From positions 92,752,001-92,816,000 of the forward strand of contig JBITNC010000001.1 of NCBI GenBank assembly GCA_050084985.1: a stretch of 64,000 nt of DNA. Reading direction: 5' to 3'. The stretch comes from Nageia nagi. Taxonomy: Eukaryota; Pinophyta. Positions within the stretch are counted from its first letter, which is position 1, and the number at the start of each line of letters is the position of its first letter. Made by a program: the position numbers and the translations under genes. Below, piece by piece: positions 22,640 through 34,029 of the stretch. The notes below the pieces were generated by a model that saw only the letters and a list, made by a program, of their open reading frames with translations, had not been told where the DNA came from and did no database searches.

Positions 22640-25600
22640 TTATTGTAAGATAACCCCAACCTATGCCCAAGAATCAAAGAGTTTTAACAAATTTATCTCA
22701 TCAAAAGAAGATAGCAGTGCTTCTACATCATTAGCCTGCTTACTAATTTTTTGAATATTTTCTAGGAATTCTGATTCAAGGACCAATGAGTCATCAATCC
22801 TCCACAGTTCTGGGACTCCAAATGTGGATAATTTTTCCAATTTTGTCTTCAAGGTCTCTTTTCCATGCACTTGATTTAACACACTATTTTTGATCTCTTG
22901 ATAGACCCATTTTCCCTGCAATAGGTAATTAATTACTACCATGAGTTCCACTTGGTCTCTAATATTTAGGGCCTATAAATCTTCATTAGAAATTTCATTT
23001 AGTTTCTTATTTTCCCTCTTATCTTCCTCTAATATAGGAAAGAGAATACCCTCACTTCTACTGACATCTACTTCAAGCCATTTCAATTCTAACAAACACA
23101 TCTCCACATGGTCCCTATGATGAATCAGGTCCCTGATTTCTTGGGACCTCTATTTCCAAAATTTTACCTTTATAGCTAATAAGAAATTTCTATCGATTTT
23201 GTACTTGCTCATGCTTTTTTGTAATTGAGCTATATTGGCACTTAAGCTATCAACGATTGAATATTTTGATGCAACTTTTGCCATCTTAATGGTTTATTTT
23301 TGCATCTTTTTTAGCAATAATAGCATCCTTTTTATTCATGCTATCAATAGTAGAAGCTGAAATTAAACTTGTTCTCAAAATAGCTACATCATTATTGATA
23401 GCTTTTAGCTTGATACTTTGTGTAGCCAACTACTTCTTTATTGCTTCATAAGCCTTTTGAAGCTTATTATACTTGGCTTCCAACTTGGTTAACTTTGATA
23501 TATTCAAGTCTATAGCAATTTGCAAGAGCTCATTATTGTCACTCTAGGGAATGCTTCTCATGTCTATTTTCACCTAGGTGTTCATGGAAGTCAAATCACT
23601 CTATTTGTCTTAGAGGTCTTGGGCTATGGCCATCTCTAGCACTTTATTTTTTGAATCTACAGAGGTTTAGAGCCTTACTAGATTATCCAATGTTGGGATC
23701 TTCTTTAATTTCCTTTACATCCATTCTTCTTGATTACTCTTCATTTGTTGGTATTATTACATAATACCATCAATAGACACCTGCTACCCATATATGGGAT
23801 AAATGGAGAACTGACACCCAAATCCTAGGGAAAGGAGGCCAAAAGTTGTTTTGCTAGTGTTATAAATTGGATTGGTGGGACTTGGGCTGCTACTACTAAT
23901 GGGATTTACTAATAATGGTAGTGGTGATGGTGGGGGTGATGATGGTATGGTGATGATAACAATGAGAGAAGTAACAAGGGAAATATATATGGAATGAATA
24001 GGATCATGCCATTGGGAAGGTGTAGGTAACAATGGAATTAATTATGTGGTGGGTGTTAGAGAGGTTGTTACAACTATATAAAGGAGGGTTGGAGTAGATA
24101 CAGGTGAGATAACTTGAATAACGAGGGTATCTAAAAGAGAAGTAGGAGGAGAGAAAGAGAGCATACCTATTGGATTGGATGTCCTCTTCTTCTTTAATGA
24201 AAGGGGGACCTTTTGAGCTTTCTTCTTTGTTGTATACACTTCTTTACCTTTTGATGTCTCTTATACAGCTTGTGAGGTAGCCTCTCTAGCATCTTCTCTA
24301 GCTTGTTCTTACAGGGTAATCCTTTGGGCTTCTAGTTGATCTTCTTCTTCTTCATCATCATCACTTTTTGGATACTCTTCAGTAGGGTAATCTGAAGGGT
24401 GCTCCATTTCCACATATCTTTGAATACATCATCAAGGTTAGACTTAATAGGAGTGAATTTGTTCCTTAATTTGATTCGATACTATTTAAATGTGATGATT
24501 TTCTCCTCACTCCACTTAAGCCTTCTCAATGTGGCCAAAGAGTTTATGAGAATCAAATATGCCCTTGGATTAAAAGCTACCTTATTTTCATAAAAACTCA
24601 TCCATGGTGGTAGCAAATCTTTAGTAATCAAGGATATAGGCATAGGTTTATCTTTATTTCCTATGTTTCTCCATTGATTTAACTCAAGCTTAGCTTTCGC
24701 TCTAAAGCTAGGAGGATTGGGCTAATTTTTCAATCTTTTACCAAATATGTCTTTAAGATCGTATAACCTATATTGATTGATCCTTCTCAATTTCAACCTG
24801 AGTAACTTCTCCTTTAGTTGGTTTCTTTCTCCTCAAATTTGAAGTACCAAGTCATGCACCTTATGGGGTAAAGCATAAACCAATCTCTTCTTAGCCATAA
24901 CTCCATATTTAGCATATACATAATCTATCTGCCATCCATACTTCATACTAAATATCTAGTTGATGATATGTATAGGCAATAAGAAATGGATGCTAGTAAA
25001 ACCAAAACGTTTGATGAATGTTCCTTCTTCAACAAAGAACCAATCCCCAATCTCCCCATGAGGCATTTGAAGATATAATTTTTAAGCTTTTGATAGCCTT
25101 GGAATTTTAGGAGCTAATAGGCTCATGGTTACAACTAAGAAATTTTTCACAAAGCCATACTAATCAACTGATGACCTTACTTCCTCAGTCCATTTATCTA
25201 TAGACATGAGGGACCCATCTCCTTCAAGCTTAGTTAAGGTCAATTTTTTGAAAAAACCTAAATTTTGGTGGATCAACAATCAAATAATGTATGATGCAAA
25301 TGCAAAGTGAGACCCTTGATCAATTTCTTCTAGTTACTCTAAAATCTTATCTAAAATAGCAATAGCCCAATCATAAATGATAGGAGTATTTGGATGAGAG
25401 ATTTGGTAGGCTATTATGAGTTTTGTTGATGAAATATATTTATCTATTCTTTCCCCAACTCTACTAATAACATGGATAACAATAATTGCAAATGCAAAGA
25501 GAAACTAGATAGCAACACTTCTAAATTTAGAACTTCTAGGAAATTTATAGCTCCTACATTTCTGTTCAACCAAGATAGGATATTCACCCTTAGGTTTGAG

Positions 25601-25780
25601 CTTGGCCTTATATCCCAATTTATCAAGATAGGGGGATAAAATGGAGCATGTGGATTAAAAGCACTTGCTAGATACATGGGGTCTAGGCTAAGAATTACCT
25701 TCCCTTGCAAATCCCTTATGACCCTCATTATAGGGTCAAATACCCCTTTTATCAAATCTATCAATTAAGAAATCAGGAAG
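22640..25780 (-). pseudogene. Extra coding remnant in the 3' region of the 18.5-kb element
   Basis: Downstream of integrase on the same strand is a decayed but protein-like stretch that is not gag or pol. In minus-strand order it has an N-terminal part near 25.76-25.44 kb (VFDPIMRVIRDLQGKVIL), an acidic run DDDEEEED near 24.35 kb, a Lys-rich then Pro/Ser-rich part (24.24-23.78 kb), a coiled-coil-like part near 23.5-23.3 kb (SKLTKLEAKYNKLQKAYEAI) and a C-terminal part (22951-22661) with ELWRIDDSLVLESEFLENI. Extra frames downstream of pol are known in Tat and Athila elements. Several stops interrupt it. I do not recognise the family. Confidence 0.55.
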
Positions 25781-26399
25781 CATCTATGGGAGATAAAATA
25801 CATGAGCCCCAACCCCATTGGTGCATGAGCAATATGATTAAAACCAAAAATAGACACTTACCTTCTATGATGCCTTTTGGATTCTTTTCTAAGCTATTAT
25901 TTTGGTATCCCATAGCAAATCCATTGAATCAACAACCTTTTTAGCTACCTTTCCTGGAGTAGTCACCATACCTTTTTAGACTATGCTTCCAAGTATACTA
26001 GGCTTTGACTTAATGATTCCAAAAGTGCTCTATGATTCTTGGCTCTATTAAAGGCTAGGAAATTAGATAGCTACAACTCTTTGAAGGCTATAGAGTTTGT
26101 ATGTTTTAAAATGCACCACCTTAGCTTCTTTTATGCTTAAATTCCCATGCTTTGTATTTGCTTTTTTTAGTCATGTGATATAACTACTACATCATTTGCA
26201 TTATTAACTAATTTGATATTCTCAAACTTTTCTTAGGAACTCTGATTCCAATGATGCTAGAAATGCCTTGAGCCATTAATATTATTATTGATCAAAACAT
26301 ATTACTATTTTGGGAAGTAAATGCAAAACATACCATATTTACAATATTTACAAGAGTAGTAGATTCTCTTTTAAAAGCAATCTTCTACCCATGCAAGCT

Positions 26400-27480
26400 T
26401 GTAGGGTTTCAAATACTACTCATTTACTAAAATTAGTAGCCTCCATCCATTCAACTTGGCTACTTAAAAGGCATTTCTCCTAATGCATTTGGCTATGAGA
26501 TATGGTCCTGAACCACAAAGATTCAAACTTCTTATGCTTTCTAGGCTTGGCTCTATCTTCATCCCATTTTAAGACAAGGTCTCCTTCTTTAAAGATGTTC
26601 AAAGAAGCTTTTTGGGTATCAAACCATTTCTTTAAAACTTCATTTCTCTTTTGTAAATCTAGATATGCCTTATTATAGGATTCTTCCATATGTAATAGTT
26701 TGTTCATTCAAACTTGAAGTGGTTCAAATTCCTCACCATACTCTTGAAGTATTATAGAATAGGTAGTTCTATATGACTTAGCAATAAAGCCCTTTTTCCA
26801 TATACCAATGCATATGGACTAGCCTTAATAGCTAACTTTATAGTGATTCTATCCACCCATAATGCCTAATGTAGCTTGTCATGCCAGGTATAGGGATTAT
26901 CCTCTACATTCCTCTTGATAATCCTTAACAAATTTTTATTTATTGATTTAGTGATTCCATTACCTTATGGATAATAATTTGAGGAAGTTTTCTAATAGAT
27001 TTCATATCTCATAGCAAAATTGGTGATATCTATCCATACAAATACTGAACCATCTTCAAAGATGATCATTTGAAGGATTCGATACCTGGTAATCAACTTT
27101 TCAATGAATTTTAGAATAGTTTTTTGGTTTGCCTCATTCATGATTTCTACTTCAACCCATTTGGTGAAATAGTTAATGGTAGTGAGGATGAATTTATGCC
27201 CAATCAAATAATTTGGATTGATAATCTCAATAAAGTCTAATCCCCATTATTGGAATGGTTCCTCTACCTGGATTGGTTCTAATGGTAAAGCTATCTTTCT
27301 CTTTCTACCTACAAACCTTTAACATTTCTCACAACATTGAACATTCACAAAAACATCTCTGAATATAGTGGGCTAATAATAACCTACTTGAATTATTTTA
27401 CCCACCATTGTATAACCAAAATAATTACCTTTAGATACCCTAGAATTAAACTCTTCGATTAGCTTTGCTATCTTAGATGA
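26400..27480 (-). pseudogene. Integrase of the 18.5-kb Tat-like element
   Basis: Minus-strand order: a zinc-binding-like segment with paired Cys near 27350, WGLDFIEI near 27230 (first catalytic Asp), HKFILTTINYFTKWVE (27205-27150), IIFEDGSVF (second Asp region, near 27060), then GNGITKSINKNL near 26960, where the catalytic Glu of a typical GNGQAESSNK block is Lys. The C-terminal domain near 26480-26700 has FKEGDLVLKWDEDRAKP. This is the full length of a Ty3/gypsy integrase but with several stops, and the Glu-to-Lys change alone would abolish joining activity. Confidence 0.8.
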
Positions 27481-27679
27481 AGGTATACACCTTAGCAATA
27501 TTCCATCATGATTCCTTCTATATAGCACTTGGTCAATTTTGGTATAATTTTGGGCATGGATTTTAAATCTTCTCCTCTATGATATGTTCAAATGTGTGAA
27601 GAGTTTCTTGGATTCAAAATACCTATTTAATTATCCCATCCACTCACTTTCCTCCATACCTAATTCCCCTTACAAAATT

Positions 27680-29010
27680 ACTTATTTGATGAAATACACG
27701 CTATCTTTTGCTTCTATAGCATCCCTAGCTAATTGTTCACAAAGGGCCTTTCCCATTATGAGCTTAGTATGTTTGATTTCCACATCATATCTTAAAATTT
27801 GAGAAATCCATCCAAGTCTCCCCTCCCCAATTTCTTCTTGCATTATATAAGATCTAACATCTAGATGTATGGTCAAGACCAGGACTCTACTCTGACTTAC
27901 ATAATATTTCAACTTTCCCAAAGACTTTAGTATTGCTAGGACTTGTTTTTCTAAGAAAGTGTACTTATTTTCACTCTTATTCATAGTTTTATAGAAAAAA
28001 GTAATAGGATATTCTTCATTCTTTTCAAATTTCTATGTTAGGATGGTTGCAATACTTGAACTAGAGCCATATGCATACAAAATGAATTCTTTGCTGAAAT
28101 CTAGGTTTCTTAAGACAGGCACTCTAGTTATTGCAAACTTGATTCTTTGAAATGCTTCTTTACCTTATTTAGTCCATTTGAACACAACATTTTTCTTTAA
28201 CATGAGAATAATAGGCTTAATAATGCTTGAAAAGTCTTGAACAAATCTTCTTACAAAGCTAATCTATCCTAGAAAAGATTGTAAGGCTTTTTTGTTTGAA
28301 GGGAGAGATAGTTTATCTATTGCTTCTATCCTATTTGGATTGATAGCCCAACCTTCTTTTGAAATGACATGTACAAGAAGTTTCTCTCATCCATTACAAA
28401 AATATATTTTTTTGGATTTAAGAAAATACCATACCTCCTACATTTGATAAAAGCCTGCTCTTTATGCTGCACATGGGAACTTCTATCATGAGAGAAAATA
28501 GTGATATCACCAAATATACCAGCATAATTTTATTTAACATATCTCCAAAAGCATAATCCATAGCTCTTTGAAAGGTTGCTCCTGCATTTGATGGTTTGAA
28601 AGGCATTCTTTGGAAGGCAAATGTTTCCCATTTGGTTGTAAAAGCTATTTTGAGCTGATCTTCATTTTTCACCCAAACCTAGTTATAACCTGAAAAAACT
28701 ATCTAGTAATGAGAATCTTTCTACTCCAACCATAGTATTCAATATTTTTTCCATACATGGTAGAGGATAATGATATTTTAATGAGACTCTATTTAAACCT
28801 CTAAAATCTACACATAATCAAATCTCTCCATTTTTCTTCCTGACTGGAACCAAGTTTGCCACCCATGTAGAATGTTTAATAGGATATATGATACTAGCTT
28901 TATATAATTTGAATTTTTTTTATTTCATTACCACTTCAATCTTAGGGTTTATTGACCTTTGTTTCTACCAATAGGCTTGACATCTTCAATCAATTCTATC
29001 ATATACTAAA
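27680..29010 (-). pseudogene. Reverse transcriptase and RNase H of the 18.5-kb element
   Basis: RT blocks on the minus strand: KIAFTTKWETFAFQRMPF near 28640-28590, SNAGATFQRAMDYAFGD (28585-28535), then a frame-broken catalytic box near 28520-28490 (MLVYL in one frame, with the DD region in the next). The connection with QSFLG lies near 28260. RNase H begins near 28130 (LYAYGSSSSIATILT, where the usual Asp is Tyr) and runs through KYTFLEKQVLAILKSLGKL to GWISQILRYDVEIKHTKL (27800-27740). Frameshifts and stops are present throughout. Together they would copy RNA to DNA and remove the template. Confidence 0.85.
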
Positions 29011-29374
29011 TTATAGATTTGTCAAAACCTTTAGGTCATCATATGAACAAGCAATTACATCAAAAAAACTCTACACAACTAAATAATCTCTTTTATATGG
29101 TTAGGGTTGTTACATATGCCAATTTTTAAAAAACTTTGAAGAAGAATTTCATACTCCTTATGATTATCAAGGTTTATAATTATACCCTTTCTTCTTACTT
29201 GGTCATTTCTATCGAACAACCCTTCAAATGGATCAGATCTCCAAGAATTATATTGTTGTTCAATTGGATTATATCTTATTCCTAGAAGATGTTGGCTTCT
29301 TCTTCTCTTACTACATGACACACAAACTACCATAGTAAAAATTGATTAATTTGAGCCTCATCTCTAAAGACTTG

Positions 29375-29775
29375 TCAAAAGGAATCATTATTTGGAACAA
29401 AATTGGCTCCCATTTGAGCTAATGCATTAGCTTCATGGTTCAACCTCCTTGGAATAGATTCTATGTGCAGTGTTTCAAAATTTTTAAATAGATCCCACAT
29501 TCTCTTCCTATAAGACTTTAAATAATGATGTTTAATAGAACACTTGCCTTTAACTTGATTTACAATCAACTCAAAGTCTCCTTTAATTTTCACATAGTGG
29601 ATCTGCATTTTAATTGCTTACTTTAGGCCAAGGCAAAGGGCTTCATACTCAACCACATTATTAGTGCACATCCATGTGAGCTTTTAGGAGAACTTATGCA
29701 TTTTTCCTTTTGGATCAATAAGAACAATCTCAGTATTTAACCCATTTCTAGATCTGGCTTTAGTAAAGAACATTT
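29375..29775 (-). pseudogene. Second RNase H-like domain, between protease and RT
   Basis: Reading the minus strand from 29775: FFTKARSRNG...IVLIDPKGK, then TNNVVEYEALCLGLK (near 29660-29620), then IKGDFELIVNQVKGKC (near 29590-29545), then IPRRLNHEANALAQMGA near 29430. These are the four blocks of the RNase HI fold (FDG..., NN.AEYEAL, GDS.LIV.Q, R..N..AD.LA). The first Asp is lost (FDG to FTK) and the third-block Ser is Phe. The gag-pol RNase H is a separate copy at about 28.1-27.7 kb, so this is an additional RNase H of the kind known in Tat elements, here upstream of RT. Confidence 0.75.
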
Positions 29776-29869
29776 CCTAGACTTCACCTCTTGCAAACTC
29801 TTCATTGGTGAGTTTTGGGATGAAAGAATCTGATTCCATAAAATAATAATTCCTAAACTCCATGTCATA

Positions 29870-30575
29870 AATGGTGTTAAGCATATTCATAGACACAGGG
29901 TCTTCAGTTTGCAATTCTTCCAACAACAGCTCACTCTCTTCTAACCACTCAGAATTGCATTGATATCTTCCTTCTTTTCTACATGAATGTTAGAAATTTT
30001 TTCATTATCCAACTTTACTCTCTTGTCCCCATAAGGAATTAAATAGTGAGTGTAATCCATTGTTAAATAACTCCCTATTTTTTCTATGAATTCTATGGAT
30101 AGACATAATGCAAAAAGAGGTGGGAGTTCAACTGCTACAATTTCTTGAGTGATAACCATAAAAGGACATTTATGTATCTTTAAGACTATGTTGTTGATAA
30201 CTCAAACTATTTTCACTAGGGTTGAGTCTAATTGCAACACTCTTATGGATGTTCTAGTGATAGTTAGCCCTATTACATCACATACTGCTTTAGGCATGAT
30301 GGTAGTGGCTACTCCAGAATCAACTAGATAGTTATGTAGCACATACCCCTCAACCTTTAAAGTCATATAAAAATTTGGTGGTTTATTTTTTCCCATCCCT
30401 AGATACTTGGATGTCTCAAACAAATTCAATACCTATCCATTACTTCATTTAATGCTATAAGAGATGCCCTAAGTAGATTGATTTTCCAAAAGATTTTTAA
30501 AGAATCAAATAAAGATATCTTTGAAAGAATTCTCTTTAATTCTTGATAATATTGAAATCATGAATGAATGGAGGC
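29870..30575 (-). pseudogene. Aspartic protease and gag-end region of the 18.5-kb element
   Basis: Near 30325-30300 the minus strand reads YLVDSGVATTIMPKAVCD: the DSG active site of a retroelement aspartic protease followed by its flap-side sequence. Downstream, a GLTITRTSIRVLQLDS stretch and, after a stop, ALCLSIEFIEKIGSYLTMDY complete a domain of expected length. The protease would cut the polyprotein. The region is cut at 30575 by the nested element, and gag continues at 36144. Confidence 0.75.
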
Positions 30576-30580
30576 TTACC
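30576..30580. repeat. Target-site duplication TTACC (left copy)
   Basis: TTACC directly abuts the left LTR at 30581 and recurs at 36139-36143 directly after the right LTR. Confidence 0.95.
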
Positions 30581-30991
30581 TGTTACAATGCTACAATTAT
30601 AAAAAAGGAAAATATTGAAAAAATGAAAAGAATATTGATTTGAAATAGGAAAATGACAACTATCTATTGAAAATAATAGAGCATGCACTGGTAAATAGAA
30701 CATGAAATAGCATCAATAAGTAGATAAGGATAGGATTTTATTGAATAGTAACAAAATCATAGGTCAATTTGAAGGGGCTACTTCCTTACAACACTAAAGG
30801 AAAAAAATAATATTCAAGATACTTTTCTCCACATACTTCCATCTATTTATATTAAACTAACCCTAACCCTAATAATAATACAAAATCAGGCCCTACCCTT
30901 ACAATCACAATATTATGGTTTACAATATAGGTTGACCATTTAATAAAATACTAATACTAACACTAAAATGTTAGGATGTGGGATCCTAACA
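30581..30991 (-). repeat. 3' LTR of the nested element
   Basis: 411 bp, TGTTACAATG...GGATCCTAACA, aligned end to end with 35729-36138. The telomere-like AACCCTAACCCTAA inside both LTRs is part of the LTR. Confidence 0.95.
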
Positions 30992-31005
30992 TGCCACCCC
31001 TCTTA
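30992..31005 (-). other. Polypurine tract of the nested element
   Basis: Minus strand TAAGAGGGGTGGCA directly before the 3' LTR; primes plus-strand DNA synthesis. Confidence 0.85.
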
Positions 31006-31560
31006 GGATGAAGCTTTGTCCTCAAAGCTTGAAGTGTGGAAACTATTTCTATAGTTGATGAAGGATTTTTCATATTGTATCTTCTAATGCCATGCCTTAC
31101 CACTACATAAGGACTTTTGTAATGGAGTGATTATGAAGCTGTTATGAGCGTTGATCCAAAACTACCTTAGATACCATTTATATTGATCCATCCTCTACTA
31201 ACTCAAGAAATTATGTTTGAACCTGAACCTTTGATCCAAGCACTTTCTTGAGGCAAGAGACATGAAACACTGGGTGAATCTTGGAAGAATTAGGAAGCTC
31301 TAATTTTTATGCATTTGGGCCAATGCACTATAATGCCTTATAAGGACCATAATACTTTGGGGCCAATTTTTGAGGGCCTTTTATTTTTAAGGATTTCTAG
31401 CGATAAGTTTGCAACCTCAAAAAGAACATGTCATCTACTTGGAACTCTCTTTCCACACATTAATGATCACCCTATTGTTTCATATGATGTTGGGCTATTT
31501 GAAGGTTATCCTTGAGTAAACAAAGAATATCATCCGAAGTAACTAAAGCTGAGTCAACTA
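31006..31560 (-). pseudogene. Integrase C-terminal and chromodomain-like end
   Basis: Minus-strand frames near 31020-31230 give pieces resembling the end of a chromovirus integrase: ILDHRV-type text, then LEDTI, then FPHFKL and GQSFILRGVA just before the polypurine tract. In chromoviruses this part binds modified histone and steers insertion. The reading is frame-broken and short, so the chromodomain call is tentative. Confidence 0.5.
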
Positions 31561-32370
31561 CCTAAAATTTACTAGTACCTGCAACATACAAGGTGACTAT
31601 TGGTGGAGCTTGAACATACATTACTTCATAAGGGGTCATCTTGCTGGTAGAATGATAAGATGTATTGTACCACCACTCGCTAAGGGAAGCCATCATACCC
31701 AATTCACAAGTTGTGCTAAAACAAAATAACATAAATATGTTTCCAAGTATTTATTGATAATTTTTGTTTGATCATCAGTTTGTGGGTGATATGCTAAGCT
31801 CATGTTTAGTTGGGCAACTTGTAGTTTGAAAAGCTCTTACCAAAAATGACTTGTAAAAGTGGGATCATGATCACTGATAATCATCTCTGGCATTCCATGT
31901 AGTTTGAAAATTATATCTAGGAATAATTATGCTACTATCACTACCTTGTAAGGATGAGCCAATGAACCAAAATGACCATATTTGGATAACCAATCAACCA
32001 CCACTAGAATAACTAATTTACCATGAGATTTAGGAAGGCCTTCAATGAAATCCATTAATATATTGATCCATGTATGAGTAGGTATGGGAAGAGGTTAAAG
32101 GATTCCTAAGTACCCATTTTCTCACCCTTTTGTCATTGACACACATCACAAGCTACCACAAACTACTTGATATCCAATTTCATACCTATCCAATATAATG
32201 ACCATGCCACTCACTTATAAGTTCACAGAAATCCTTCATGTCCTAATGTGGGTGTGGAATGCAATTTGGCAAGTATTTTTGATTCACATTTTGAAGGAGA
32301 TGGTAACAAAATTTGACCTTTGAATCTCAAAATACCATCATGCCATGTATGGTGTGGTTTACTTGTGGGG
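31561..32370 (-). pseudogene. Integrase core of the nested chromovirus-like element
   Basis: Minus-strand blocks in order: [20 protein letters not shown] (32060-32000, first Asp), [27 protein letters not shown] (31890-31835, second Asp), then AYHPQTDDQTKIINKYLE (31795-31740). In active chromoviruses the last block is YHPQTDGQTE..N; here the catalytic Glu is Lys. Spacing matches a normal core. Scattered stops are present. Confidence 0.85.
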
Positions 32371-32379
32371 TCTTGAGTG

Positions 32380-32955
32380 ATCTATTTTAGCAATTCTTGG
32401 GTGGAACTATCCTGTACTTGCTCTTGTTTAACTCTATCCAACCATTGAGGAATAGAAAATGAAAGAGCTTGCAGTGCTACTTGATCTTCAAATTTTCTAG
32501 ATAAAGCATCGGCAACCACATTCTCTTTACCTTTATGGTATACTATCTCATAATCATACCCAATAGTTTTGTCACCCATTTTTTTTTCTCAAGTGTAAAA
32601 ATGCATTGCTCCATAAAAAATTTCAAACTATGATGATCTGCAAGGATGATGAAATGGTGACCAATGAGATATGGTTTTCAACATTGAACTGCATGAATGA
32701 TGGTAAGCATTTCTTTTTTATAATTGGATTTACCCAAATTTTTTCCAAAGAGTGATCTACTAGTGAATGCCAAGGGATGCCTCTCTTGCATTAATACTAC
32801 CCCAATTCCTACTCCATAAGCATCACTTTCTATCATAAAGTTTTTAGAAAAATTTGGCATTGCTAATACTAAGGTGGTACACATTGCCTCCTTGAGCTTT
32901 AGAAAAGCTACCTTAGCTTAAGGGGACCATTGGAATGCATTCTTTTTCAACAAAA
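32380..32955 (-). pseudogene. RNase H of the nested element, joined to a deleted RT
   Basis: Minus-strand: FSKNFMIESDAYGVGIGVVL (near 32850-32795), HPLAFTSRSLFGKNLGKSNY (32790-32735), then YDYEIVYHKGKENVVADALS (near 32560-32500), a complete Ty3/gypsy RNase H. Immediately upstream a WSPEAK-type connection block follows directly on the RT fingers, so the RT part between them has been lost. Confidence 0.85.
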
Positions 32956-33330
32956 TGGTTAGATGTGAAATGTAGTTTTTGGTATATCCTCCTCTTTGAG
33001 GTGGATTTGGTGATACCTTAATCGTAGGTCCAACTTGGAAAAATATCTTGCCCCATGTAGTTCATCCAATAATTCATCAATGAATAGGATGGAAAATTTA
33101 TCCTTGATGGTAATTTTGTTGAGGGCCCTAAAATCCACACAATACACCAAGAACCATCTTTCTTATGAACCAATATAATTGGAGAAGAATATGGGCTTAT
33201 GTTATGTTGGATTACTCCTACATTCAATAGTTCCTTGACCAATTTTTCAATTTCATTTTTTTGTAAACAAGAATACCGATAAGGATGAATGTTTGGTGGG
33301 TGACTTTTTGGCACCAATTGGATAGCATGA
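32956..33330 (-). pseudogene. Reverse transcriptase fingers, palm deleted
   Basis: Minus-strand: EIEKLVKELLNVGVIQ (33265-33215), [17 protein letters not shown] (33200-33150), [16 protein letters not shown] (33145-33095), [15 protein letters not shown] (33070-33025) and [16 protein letters not shown] (33010-32965). The expected continuation (MPFGLTNAP, the catalytic Y/F-x-DD box and the thumb) is missing: within about 20 codons the sequence resumes at the connection domain. I infer a deletion of several hundred bases. Without the catalytic box this RT cannot act. Confidence 0.9.
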
Positions 33331-33559
33331 TCATGTGATCATTGGGTGGTAAGCCCATTGGTTCCTCTAAGGTACTTGAATGCTTACTTAATATGGGCTG
33401 CAAATCCTTAAGCTCCATGATTTTAAACTTAAAGATTGATAAAGAGTATAATTGTGCTAGCATCCATTTTCTCAATTTTTTGTAGGATCGTTTCCATGTG
33501 ATGTGAGCTCACAATTTGTACAAATCCACCATGTAATCCCTTAAGAGGATTCTTTGTTC

Positions 33560-33960
33560 ATCTATTTTTAAAGTCATCCATAGCTCTACAAAATTCCACT
33601 ATACTATGCCCAAATTTCTTAGCCATTGTACCTCCAAAATTATATCACATCCCCTAAGTGGTAAAGCGTACATGTCACTTTTCAAAGTATAATGGTCCTT
33701 GTTCAGTTTGACATTATGACATGTGCCTTTACATGCTATTTTTCCTCCATTACCAACCATAACCTCAAAATTATTTATAGGGTGTATGTAACAGTTAGCA
33801 ATCTTAGCCACTCATGGATCAATGAAATTATGAGTACTTCTCAAATCTAACAATAGTATGAGAGGGTGCTTTTTAAAGAACCCCTTTAACTTCATAGCTT
33901 AAGGAGTGGTAATTCCTACCAATGCATTGTAAGAGATAACTGGGGCCTCCCCATCTAGAA
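33560..33960 (-). pseudogene. Aspartic protease of the nested element
   Basis: Minus-strand: a LDLRSTHNFID block near 33870-33840 (the DSGSTHNFI active site with DSG changed to DLR), followed by VMVGNGGKIACKG (33750-33710), MYALPLRGCDIILEVQWL (near 33680-33625) and LRNLGIV. This is the standard chromovirus protease order. The active-site change and a stop before VAKIANC indicate decay. Confidence 0.85.
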
Positions 33961-34029
33961 TTTCCTCTATAGCCTCTTTAGGTGCACTCTCATATTCCTC
34001 CTCACTAGGAGTATCAACATCAAGCAAAT

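Noticed and set aside
30820-30880. Telomere-like AACCCTAACCCTAA
   Set aside because: The same short motif is at the same place in the other LTR (near 36005). It is LTR sequence of two units, not an interstitial telomere.
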